From positions 112,997 through 176,996 of the forward strand of contig NZ_KE387263.1 of the NCBI RefSeq assembly GCF_000430825.1: a stretch of 64,000 bases of DNA. The letters are read 5' to 3'. Under the pieces are notes generated by a model. It saw only the letters and a list, made by a program, of their open reading frames with translations, made no database searches and was not told the origin of the DNA. This document shows, piece after piece, positions 9,055 through 16,433 of this stretch. A program made the position numbers and the translations under genes. Positions within the stretch are counted from its first letter, which is position 1. Each line of letters starts with the position of its first letter. The stretch is from Chryseobacterium daeguense DSM 19388. Lineage in GTDB: Bacteria > Bacteroidota > Bacteroidia > Flavobacteriales > Weeksellaceae.

Positions 9055-10173
9055 ATGCATCAATTTACTATTGGAATCGAAGAAGAATATCAAATCATTG
9101 ATGTTGAGAGCAGAGACCTTATCTCTCATGTTTCGAAAATTATTGAAGGCGGAAAAGCGGTTTTAAGTGAAAATTTAAAGCACGAAATGCATGAATCCAT
9201 GATTGAAATGGAAACCGGCATCTGCCAGAACATTCAGGAAGCCAGAGCCGAACTTACGAACCTAAGAAGACACCTCATTAAAACCGCCCACGAGCAGGGA
9301 CTTCGAGTTTCCGGAGGCGGAACCCATCCATTCTCACACTGGTCTGCCAACAGCATTACCCAGGGTGAGAGATACATTAAAATTGTGGATGATATGGGCG
9401 ATGTAGCACGGGAAAATCTCATTTTCGGGCTTCACGTACACATTGGGATTCCGAACCGTGAAGAAGGAGTGAGAATTCAGAATGTGATGAGATATTTCCT
9501 TCCTCACGTGTATGCACTGTCCACCAATTCGCCTTTCTGGATCGGCAGATACACCGGCTTTAAATCGTACAGGCAGGAAATTTTTGTAAAATTCCCAAGA
9601 ACAGGTATTCCGAGCTATTTCAATTCTCTGGCGGAGTTTGACAGCTATGTTGATCTTTTAGTGAAAACCGGTACCATCGACAATGCCAAGAAAATCTGGT
9701 GGGATCTGAGGGTTCACCCGTTCTACCCTACTATTGAATTCAGAATTTGTGACATGCCGTTAAGAATTGACGAGACGGTTTGCCTTGCAGCGATTATGCA
9801 GGCTTTGGTAGCAAAAATCTATAAGCTTCATCAGCAGAATTTAAGTTTCAGAAGCTACAGAAGATTATTATTGAATGAAAACAAATGGCGCGCTTCCAAG
9901 AGCGGAATTGAAGCCCATCTGATTGATTTTGGTAAGGAAGAATCTGTACCGTATCCTCATCTTTTGAAAGAGCTTCTGGAGTTTATTGATGATGTGGTGG
10001 ATGATCTGGGATGCCGTGCAGAAGTGGAATATGCCTGGAAAATTCTGGAAAACGGAACCGGTGCAGACCGCCAGCTTAATATCTTTAAAGAGACCGGAGA
10101 TCTCACGAAAGTAGTAGATTATATGATTTCAGAAACGGAGTATGGCATAACACATGGCGAACCCGCTTTGTAA
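9055..10173 (+). CDS. carboxylate-amine ligase, GCS2 / YbdK family
   Basis: 372 residues, the usual YbdK length, with the glutamine-synthetase-like fold of glutamate-cysteine ligase type 2. The N-terminus FTIGIEEEYQIID carries the acidic cluster that binds metal and ATP. Further signatures are HVHIGI (LHVHIGIPNRE, residues near 125-135), an SPFWIGRYTGFKSYR segment, and HPFYPTIEFRICDMP near 220-235. E. coli YbdK shows only weak glutamate-cysteine ligase activity, so the amine substrate is open. Here it is embedded in an amidoligase operon, which favours a dedicated gamma-glutamyl or similar ligation over general glutathione synthesis. Confidence 0.9.
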   Translation: MHQFTIGIEEEYQIIDVESRDLISHVSKIIEGGKAVLSENLKHEMHESMIEMETGICQNIQEARAELTNLRRHLIKTAHEQGLRVSGGGTHPFSHWSANSITQGERYIKIVDDMGDVARENLIFGLHVHIGIPNREEGVRIQNVMRYFLPHVYALSTNSPFWIGRYTGFKSYRQEIFVKFPRTGIPSYFNSLAEFDSYVDLLVKTGTIDNAKKIWWDLRVHPFYPTIEFRICDMPLRIDETVCLAAIMQALVAKIYKLHQQNLSFRSYRRLLLNENKWRASKSGIEAHLIDFGKEESVPYPHLLKELLEFIDDVVDDLGCRAEVEYAWKILENGTGADRQLNIFKETGDLTKVVDYMISETEYGITHGEPAL

Positions 10174-10208
10174 TATTTTTGGTAACTTTGCTAAAAATAT
10201 GAAGTAGT

Positions 10209-11042
10209 ATGAAAGACATTCGAATCGCTTTGCTGGACATGAACAACAATCATGTAAATCAAGGCTTTAAGAACATAAAAGAAATTTCCGAAGCATTTCA
10301 GCTCAACTCTGAAGAAAATGTAATCATCAAAACTTTTGATGTAAGATATAAAAATGAAATGCCGGATATTGAAGATTTTGACATCTTCATTTCATCGGGT
10401 GGCCCTGGAAATCCACACAGAGAAGGTCTCGAATGGGAAGATAAATTTGCATCATTTCTGGATCAGGTTTTTGAACATAATAAATACAGTGACGACAAAA
10501 AATATTTGTTTTTAATCTGTCATTCATTCCAGCTGGCAAGCATTCATTGGCAGCTTGGTAATATCTGCAAAAGAAAATCATATTCTTTTGGGGTGATGCC
10601 GGTTCATAAAACAGAAGAAGGAGAAAAGGAATTTTTATTTAAAAACCTTCCGGATCCTTTCTATGCGGTAGATTCAAGAGCTTTTCAGTTTATAGAGCCG
10701 AATCATGAACGTTTCGAAGAGCTTGGGATGAAAATCGTTGCGATTGAAAAATTCCGTCCGCATATTAATCTTGAAAGAGCCGTGATGGCGATCCGTTTTT
10801 CTGAGGAAATCTTCGGAACACAATTCCACCCGGAGGCCAATCCTGAAGGTATGGTAGAAAATCTGAAAGATGAAAAAAACAAGGAAGCCATGATCGAAAA
10901 TTTCGGAATGGAAAAATACCTTGAAACCATCGACAGAATGGATGATGAAGACAAGATTATCCTGACCCAGGCACAGATTCTTCCGAGATTTTTGCAGCTG
11001 GCAAAAAAAAACGTTTTGAAGCACACAAAAGAAATGGCTTAA
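10209..11042 (+). CDS. class-I glutamine amidotransferase-like protein
   Basis: 277 residues with a triad-type amidotransferase domain: ISSGGPGNP (62-69), nucleophile C104 in FLICHSFQ, and H207/E209 in GTQFHPEANPEG. The usual GxCxGxQ elbow is changed: the residue after the cysteine is histidine and the following glycine is serine, so the active site is intact but atypical. There is no synthetase domain attached. Free-standing proteins of this class either hand ammonia to a partner or hydrolyse gamma-glutamyl amides (as PuuD does). In an operon with a GCS2 ligase, removal of a gamma-glutamyl group is an attractive idea, but an inference. Residues 215-277 are an extra helical C-terminal extension. 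Confidence 0.85.
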   Translation: MKDIRIALLDMNNNHVNQGFKNIKEISEAFQLNSEENVIIKTFDVRYKNEMPDIEDFDIFISSGGPGNPHREGLEWEDKFASFLDQVFEHNKYSDDKKYLFLICHSFQLASIHWQLGNICKRKSYSFGVMPVHKTEEGEKEFLFKNLPDPFYAVDSRAFQFIEPNHERFEELGMKIVAIEKFRPHINLERAVMAIRFSEEIFGTQFHPEANPEGMVENLKDEKNKEAMIENFGMEKYLETIDRMDDEDKIILTQAQILPRFLQLAKKNVLKHTKEMA

Positions 11043-11052
11043 ATTGAATAAA

Positions 11053-11146
11053 GATGCTTCGACTTCGCTCAGCATGACACCGTTACAAATATGCTGTTAC
11101 TTTAGGAGTTAGTTTAGTGTTGTCGTGCTGAGCCTGTCGAAGCATC
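11053..11146. repeat. interspersed inverted repeat, copy A
   Basis: Left arm at 11053-11078 contains GCTTCGACTTCGCTCAGCATGAC; right arm at 11122-11146 (GTCGTGCTGAGC...GAAGCATC) is its near reverse complement with two to three changes. Same family as copies at 12449-12544 and 54423-54512. It lies between the amidotransferase and the last ATP-grasp-like gene. Confidence 0.7.
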
Positions 11147-11200
11147 CGTCACTTGTTGCACTATCATGGAGGTATTAAAGTAAAAACTTAAACAATAAAC

Positions 11201-11230
11201 AAAATCGGGCAAAAACTTGTCCGATTTTTT
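11201..11230 (+). terminator. terminator-like hairpin before the last ATP-grasp-like gene
   Basis: AAATCGG and CCGATTT form a short imperfect stem (with further CAA/TTG pairing) and are followed by a run of six T. It would end the 6022-11042 transcript and leave the 11252 gene with its own promoter, or act as a partial terminator. Confidence 0.55.
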
Positions 11231-11251
11231 AAAACCACAAAGAAAAAGAAT

Positions 11252-12439
11252 ATGATTTCAAAATACAGAAAACAATTTAACCAAGAATTTTCGCAGGAAA
11301 AATATAATCAGCTTAAGGAAATTTTAAAGCAGAAAGGAGGTCTGGAACCCAGCTTCAGAATTTCTGAAAGTCCACTTTTTTTAACCAAAGAATTTGAATC
11401 AAAATTAATTGACGCCAGCGAAAGCATTATTGACCAGATCAAAGCCTTACCTTCTAAAACTCTTCAGAAAGCGATTCCAGATAACTGCAGGGTTCCGAAC
11501 GACACAGAAAAACCCCACTTTTTCACCATAGATTTCGGAATCTGTAAAAGTGAAAACGGGGAAATAGAACCACAACTAATTGAGCTGCAAGCGTTCCCTT
11601 CATTATATGCTTTTCAGAAAGTTTTTGAAGATGCATTCTGTGAAGTGTATCCTTTTCTTTCCGAAATCAGGAATAAAATGCCGCATGAAGACTTTAAAAA
11701 TTATTTGAAAGAATTAATTATAGGTAAAGAAAATCCTGAAAATGTTATTCTTCTTGAAATTTATCCCGAAAAACAAAAAACCTTAATTGATTTTATTTTA
11801 ACTGAAAAGTTATTGGGAATAAAAACGGTTTGTCTTACCAAGCTAAAGAAAGAAGGCAAAAAACTCTTTTATGAAAATGACGGTAAATTAACTGAAGTTA
11901 AAAGAATTTACAACCGTGTAATTTTTGATGAATTAGACAGAATTCCTGACCTTAAAACAGAGTTTGATTTCCGTGAGGATATTGATGTGACATGGGTTAC
12001 GCATCCTAATTGGTTTTTTAAAATATCCAAATTTTTGTTGCCGCTTCTTCAGCATCAGTTTGTCCCGAAGAGCTATTTTTTACATGAATTTCCGGAAAAC
12101 GAAAATCTTGAAAACTTTGTATTAAAACCCTTATTTTCTTTTGCGGGAAGTGGAGTTAATTTAAACCCGACTAAAGAAATTACGGATGCTATTGAAGACA
12201 AAGAAAATTATATCCTGCAGAGAAAAGTAACCTATGAACCCATTTTTGAAGATATTAACGGTGAATTTTCAAAAGCAGAAATTCGATTGTTGTATATTTG
12301 GCGTGAAAATGATGAACGTCCAATCCTCCTGGAAAATCTCGGAAGAATGACAAAAGCCGCCATGGTAAATGTAGATTTTAACAAGAAAGATGCGATATGG
12401 ATCGGGAGTTCTAATGCGTTTTTCGCGGAAGAAAAATAA
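11252..12439 (+). CDS. divergent ATP-grasp-like protein of unknown function
   Basis: 395 residues, no recognised named family. The C-terminal half looks ATP-grasp-like: VLKPLFSFAGSGVNL at 290-304 resembles the lysine plus flexible glycine loop, ILQRKVTYEP at 321-330 resembles the adenine-binding strand, and KAEIRLLYIW and ILLENLGRMTKAA carry acidic residues in the expected region. The N-terminal half contains IDFGICKS and LIELQAFPSLYAF (about 93-121), which recalls the glutathionylspermidine-synthetase-like group. It is cytosolic. It sits between the amidoligase operon and the cyanophycin genes, separated by a repeat and a hairpin, so a related function is likely but unproven. Confidence 0.7.
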   Translation: MISKYRKQFNQEFSQEKYNQLKEILKQKGGLEPSFRISESPLFLTKEFESKLIDASESIIDQIKALPSKTLQKAIPDNCRVPNDTEKPHFFTIDFGICKSENGEIEPQLIELQAFPSLYAFQKVFEDAFCEVYPFLSEIRNKMPHEDFKNYLKELIIGKENPENVILLEIYPEKQKTLIDFILTEKLLGIKTVCLTKLKKEGKKLFYENDGKLTEVKRIYNRVIFDELDRIPDLKTEFDFREDIDVTWVTHPNWFFKISKFLLPLLQHQFVPKSYFLHEFPENENLENFVLKPLFSFAGSGVNLNPTKEITDAIEDKENYILQRKVTYEPIFEDINGEFSKAEIRLLYIWRENDERPILLENLGRMTKAAMVNVDFNKKDAIWIGSSNAFFAEEK

Positions 12440-12448
12440 ATAAATAAG

Positions 12449-12544
12449 TGCTTCGACTTCGCTCAGCATGACATTGCTAAAAATGAGTCGCTAATGAAAA
12501 ACAGTTAGTATTAGAGATGTTATGCTGAGCGAAGTCGAAGCATC
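12449..12544. repeat. interspersed inverted repeat, copy B
   Basis: Left arm TGCTTCGACTTCGCTCAGCA at 12449 and onward; right arm 12519-12544 is its reverse complement with a single change (GTTATGCTGAGCGAAG...). About 45 unrelated bases lie between. It is the best-preserved of the three copies. Confidence 0.75.
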
Positions 12545-12554
12545 TATTTAAAAA

Positions 12555-12593
12555 AATTTCGGCGGTTTTGTCTTTGACAAAACCGCCGAAATT
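12555..12593. terminator. bidirectional terminator between the ATP-grasp-like gene and cphA
   Basis: A perfect 18-bp stem (12555-12572 with 12576-12593, arm beginning AATTTCGGCGG) closes a 3-base loop. It has A/T runs on both sides and lies between two convergent genes, so it can stop transcription from both. Its arm begins like those of the palindromes at 47239 and 57595. Confidence 0.85.
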
Positions 12594-12601
12594 ACTAGAT
12601 A

Positions 12602-15229
12602 TTATATCTTATCATCCTCAAGCAATTCCCTCGCCTGATATTCCTGTACAAGATCAATAGCATTTGAAATTACATCACTTAAAGCGGTGATGAAAGTTCC
12701 TTCTTCGGCCATACCCATCGCATGCTTTAAGGCATCAATTTCTTTAGGGATAATTTCATAGCTGATATTCTTCCCCGAAGACTGCATTCCTTCGATGATC
12801 AGTCCGTTAATTTCCTCTTCTGTTCGCCCGCGAAGGTGTTTTTCATTTCTTATAATAATATGGTCAAACATTCTGCCGGCGATTTTTCCACACTCCCTGA
12901 TATCATTGTCACGCCTGTCTCCCACTCCGGAAATAATACCTATTTTTTTGTTGGATTCCACATTTTTCAAGTAGTCTTCAATGGCTTGATAACCGGACGG
13001 ATTATGTGCAAAGTCTATTAAAACTTTAAAATTTTTAAACTTAAAAACATTTAGTCTTCCCGGCGTAAGCTGTGCGCTTGGAATAAACGTTCTCAAAGAA
13101 TTAGAAATATCTTCAATTCCAAAACCGTAAAGATAACAGGCAAGACTTGCCGCCAGTACGTTTTCGATCATGAATTTGGCCTTCCCTTCCATAGTAATAG
13201 GGAAATCTTTTGCTTTTCCTATTCTGATCTTCCAGTCGCCTTTTTTTATCGTAATAAAACCTTCTTCATAAACGCAGGTAATCCTTCCTTCTTTTGCAAA
13301 GCTCTGAATATGAGGATTATTTTCATCCATACTAAAGATGGCTACCTTAGAATCAAGGTCATTTACAATCTTCATAGAATATTCATTGTCTGCATTCAAG
13401 ATGCTCCAGCCATTCTTTTTTACACTGTCCAGAACAACCCTTTTTACCTTTGTAAGGTCTTTAAGATTATGAATATCATTCATTCCCAAATGATCCTCTT
13501 CAATATTCGTTAAAACACCGATATCACATTGAGAAAAGCCAAGACCTGAGCGTAAAATACCTCCTCTTGCCGTTTCCAGAACGGCAAATTCCACCGTTGG
13601 ATCCTTTAAAATAAACTCAGCGGAAAGCGGGCCTGTGGTATCCCCTTTTGACAGCATGGTGTTTTGAATATAAATTCCGTCTGAAGTTGTGAAACCAACC
13701 CTGTAACCGTTACTTTTTACAATATGAGAGATAAGTCTTGTTGTGGTAGTCTTCCCGTTTGTCCCTGTAACCGCAATAATTGGAATGGTGAAAGGCTTTC
13801 CGGGTGGATACAGCATATCTACGACCGGAGCCGCTACATTTCTCGGTAATCCTTCACTTGGAGCCAGGTGCATTCTGAAACCGGGAGCCGCATTTACTTC
13901 AATAATTGCGCCGCCGCTTTCTTTTAAGGGCTGAGTTAAGTTTTCAGCCATAATATCAATTCCGCACACATCCAGACCGATGATTTTTGAAATCCTTTCG
14001 GCCATCGTGATATTTTCCGGATGGATCATGTCTGTAACATCAATGGAAGTACCTCCTGTAGAAAGGTTTGCTGTTGATTTTAAATAAACCACTTCCCCTT
14101 TTTGAGGAACTGTTTCAAGAGTGTACTGATGTTTTTCGAGAAGCTCCATGGTGTCTTTATCGACTTCTATTTCGGTTAAAACATTTTCGTGGCCGTAGCC
14201 TCTTCTCGGATCTTTATTTTCTTTATCGATTAATTGCTGAATATTCAGTTCGCCGTCTCCTACAACATGGGCGGGAACCCTTCTGGCTGCGGCTACCATT
14301 TTATTATCAATAACCAATACCCGGAAATCATATCCGGTAATATATTTTTCAACAATTACTTTTCTGGAATATTTCTGAGCATGTTCCAGCCCAATCTTTG
14401 CGGCTTCCCAATCATTTACATTGATGGATGAGCCTTTTCCGTGATTCCCGTCAAGAGGTTTGATAACAACAGGATAGCCTATTTTTCTGATCACTGCATC
14501 CAGCTCTTCTTCATGGGTTACCAGATCACCTATCGGAACAGGGATTGCTGCATCGTGAAGCATTCTCTTCGTCAATTCTTTATTACAGGCAATATCTACG
14601 GCAATTGAGCTTGTTTTTCCTGTGATTGTCGCCTGGAATCTCTGCTGATTCACACCGTAACCAAGCTGTACCAGAGAATTGGTTCCCAATCTTATCCAGG
14701 GGATTTTCCTGGAAACTGCTTCCTCAACAATACTTCCGGTTGAAGGGCCCAGACGAACCCTTTCCCTGATTTCTTTTAATTTCTGAATGCAGGCGTTTAA
14801 ATCATATTCTTCCACTTTTATAAGGGCTTCAGCAATCTTTACGGATTCTTCCGCTGCGTAAATTCCTGCATTTTCTTCAAGATAATTGAAAACTACATTG
14901 TAAACTCCCGGAGTTTTAGTTTCACGTGTCCTTCCGAAACCCACATCCATACCGGCCAGGGTCTGAATTTCCAGTGCAATATGCTCTATCACATGCCCCA
15001 TCCACGTTCCGGTTTCCACACGGTGAAAAAAACCGCCATGTACCCCCTCAGAGCATCTGTGAGTATAAAGTGAAGGCATCAGCTTTTCGATTCTTTCCCG
15101 GAAACCCTCTATTTTATTGGTAGGAAAATCTTCCATCTCTTCAAGATCCAACCGCATCTGTATCAGCTTCTTCCTTCTGATACTCCAAATATTCGGGCCA
15201 CGCAATGCCTGTATCTTTTCAATTTTCAT
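12602..15229 (-). CDS. cphA: cyanophycin synthetase
   Basis: Polymerises aspartate into a backbone and attaches arginine to each beta-carboxyl, making multi-L-arginyl-poly-L-aspartate, a nitrogen and carbon store. The 875-residue protein has all three modules. An N-domain (1-160) is followed by an ATP-grasp domain (about 215-475, with VVIKPLDGNHGKGSS at 254-268 and IIEVNAAPGFRMH at 442-454) and a Mur-ligase domain starting at 481 with the P-loop AVTGTNGKTTTTR (486-498). The Mur C-terminal lobe has VLIDFAHNPSGYQ. Length matches CphA1. No truncation is seen. The primer-generating or lysine-incorporating variant cannot be judged by eye. It diverges from cphB. Confidence 0.95.
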   Translation of the reverse strand: MKIEKIQALRGPNIWSIRRKKLIQMRLDLEEMEDFPTNKIEGFRERIEKLMPSLYTHRCSEGVHGGFFHRVETGTWMGHVIEHIALEIQTLAGMDVGFGRTRETKTPGVYNVVFNYLEENAGIYAAEESVKIAEALIKVEEYDLNACIQKLKEIRERVRLGPSTGSIVEEAVSRKIPWIRLGTNSLVQLGYGVNQQRFQATITGKTSSIAVDIACNKELTKRMLHDAAIPVPIGDLVTHEEELDAVIRKIGYPVVIKPLDGNHGKGSSINVNDWEAAKIGLEHAQKYSRKVIVEKYITGYDFRVLVIDNKMVAAARRVPAHVVGDGELNIQQLIDKENKDPRRGYGHENVLTEIEVDKDTMELLEKHQYTLETVPQKGEVVYLKSTANLSTGGTSIDVTDMIHPENITMAERISKIIGLDVCGIDIMAENLTQPLKESGGAIIEVNAAPGFRMHLAPSEGLPRNVAAPVVDMLYPPGKPFTIPIIAVTGTNGKTTTTRLISHIVKSNGYRVGFTTSDGIYIQNTMLSKGDTTGPLSAEFILKDPTVEFAVLETARGGILRSGLGFSQCDIGVLTNIEEDHLGMNDIHNLKDLTKVKRVVLDSVKKNGWSILNADNEYSMKIVNDLDSKVAIFSMDENNPHIQSFAKEGRITCVYEEGFITIKKGDWKIRIGKAKDFPITMEGKAKFMIENVLAASLACYLYGFGIEDISNSLRTFIPSAQLTPGRLNVFKFKNFKVLIDFAHNPSGYQAIEDYLKNVESNKKIGIISGVGDRRDNDIRECGKIAGRMFDHIIIRNEKHLRGRTEEEINGLIIEGMQSSGKNISYEIIPKEIDALKHAMGMAEEGTFITALSDVISNAIDLVQEYQARELLEDDKI

Positions 15230-15413
15230 ATTCTATTTGCATTTTTTATAATTAACGATATCTTCATTTAAATCAAAGATAATGTAAAACCCTAAACGAA
15301 ACTATACCACATTTAAAGATTTATTAAAAAAGAGCTGAAATTTATCATCATTTCTAAAATACTCAGAATCAATCTAAATATGGCATGAATTTCGCCAACT
15401 GTTAATTATTTTT

Positions 15414-15421
15414 TAAATTTG
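15414..15421 (+). promoter_or_regulatory. -7 promoter box of cphB
   Basis: TAAATTTG fits TAnnTTTG exactly, and TTTC lies at 15390-15393, 20 bases upstream, close to the -33 TTTG. Transcription would begin about 7 bases downstream, near the ATG at 15428, so the mRNA has almost no leader. An upstream in-frame TTG at 15419 is part of this box and is therefore unlikely to be the start codon. Confidence 0.6.
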
Positions 15422-15427
15422 CACACT

Positions 15428-16318
15428 ATGATGAAACCCGTTGGAAAATTAATTGTCATCGGAGGAGCCGTAAACAAAGGAAGCTTTGCCGAAACAGATT
15501 TTGATCAGAACATTGAAAAAAATCTCAACTTTTTTGAAAGAGGAATTTTAAGAAAGATCATCAACGAATCTAAACATAAGGAAGATTCTGTGATCGAAAT
15601 TATTACAACCGCCTCACAAATACCTCAGATTGTAGGAACTGAATATAAAAAAGCATTCGAATTTCTGGGTGCTAAAAATGTCAATATTTTAGATATTCAC
15701 AACCGTGAAGAAGCCAATTCTGATGCAATGGTAGCAAGAGCCAATGCAGCAGATGTAGTGATGTTTACCGGTGGTGACCAGCTGAGATTAACCTCAATTC
15801 TTGGCGGAACAAGATTTCACGACACTATTTTGCTGAAATATCAGGAGCAGGATTTTATCTATTCCGGGACTTCAGCCGGGGCAGCTGCCGCGTCAGAAAA
15901 TATGATTTATCAGGGAAGCAGCTCTGAAGCTTTGCTGAAAGGAGAAATCAAAACCACGCAGGGTTTAGGCCTAATTGACAACGTTATTATTGATACCCAT
16001 TTCGTACAGAGAGGAAGAATCGGAAGGCTTTTCCAGGCTGTGGTGAACAATCCGAGAACGCTGGGAATCGGGCTGGGAGAAGACACCGGGCTTTTTATCC
16101 ATAACGATGTAATGACAGCCGTAGGTTCCGGACTTGTAATTTTGGTTGACGGAAGGTTTATTAAAGATACCAACCTTACCAATATTAATTTGGGAGAGCC
16201 TATTTCTATTGATAACTTAACGGTTCATGTAATGTCAATGAATGATCATTATGATTTGATAACAAAGACCTTAACCATCGAGAATTCACAATTTAATCCA
16301 ATTCCACAAGACAGATAA
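15428..16318 (+). CDS. cphB: cyanophycinase
   Basis: Serine exopeptidase of family S51 that degrades cyanophycin to beta-Asp-Arg dipeptides. From the ATG at 15428 the protein has 296 residues. The catalytic serine is S149 in YSGTSAGAAAA, and the upstream FTGGDQLRLTS (113-123) is the family glycine-rich strand. There is no signal peptide, so it acts inside the cell on the storage granule. It is divergent from cphA across 198 bases and 115 bases before the isoaspartyl peptidase that handles its product. An alternative upstream TTG start adds three residues and is judged wrong (see the promoter entry). Confidence 0.94.
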   Translation: MMKPVGKLIVIGGAVNKGSFAETDFDQNIEKNLNFFERGILRKIINESKHKEDSVIEIITTASQIPQIVGTEYKKAFEFLGAKNVNILDIHNREEANSDAMVARANAADVVMFTGGDQLRLTSILGGTRFHDTILLKYQEQDFIYSGTSAGAAAASENMIYQGSSSEALLKGEIKTTQGLGLIDNVIIDTHFVQRGRIGRLFQAVVNNPRTLGIGLGEDTGLFIHNDVMTAVGSGLVILVDGRFIKDTNLTNINLGEPISIDNLTVHVMSMNDHYDLITKTLTIENSQFNPIPQDR

Positions 16319-16427
16319 GAGTTTTGAGTTATGAATTATTACTTATGAGTTTTATTTTTTTTAAATTAAATTTTAAATTCAGCGTAACAAAGAACTTATA
16401 ATTTATAACTTACAACTCATAACTTTT
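16319..16427. repeat. heptad-period repeat pair between cphB and the isoaspartyl peptidase gene
   Basis: Five 7-base units follow the cphB stop (GAGTTTT, GAGTTAT, GAATTAT, TACTTAT, GAGTTTT; 16319-16353). Five more precede the next start (AACTTAT, AATTTAT, AACTTAC, AACTCAT, AACTTTT; 16393-16427). The right array is close to the reverse complement of the left, giving an imperfect long hairpin with about 39 AT-rich bases in the loop. Confidence 0.75.
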
Positions 16428-16433
16428 AAAACT

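Noticed and set aside
15419..15427. TTG start for cyanophycinase
   Set aside because: The TTG lies inside the -7 box TAAATTTG; the ATG at 15428 is the first codon that could be on the transcript.
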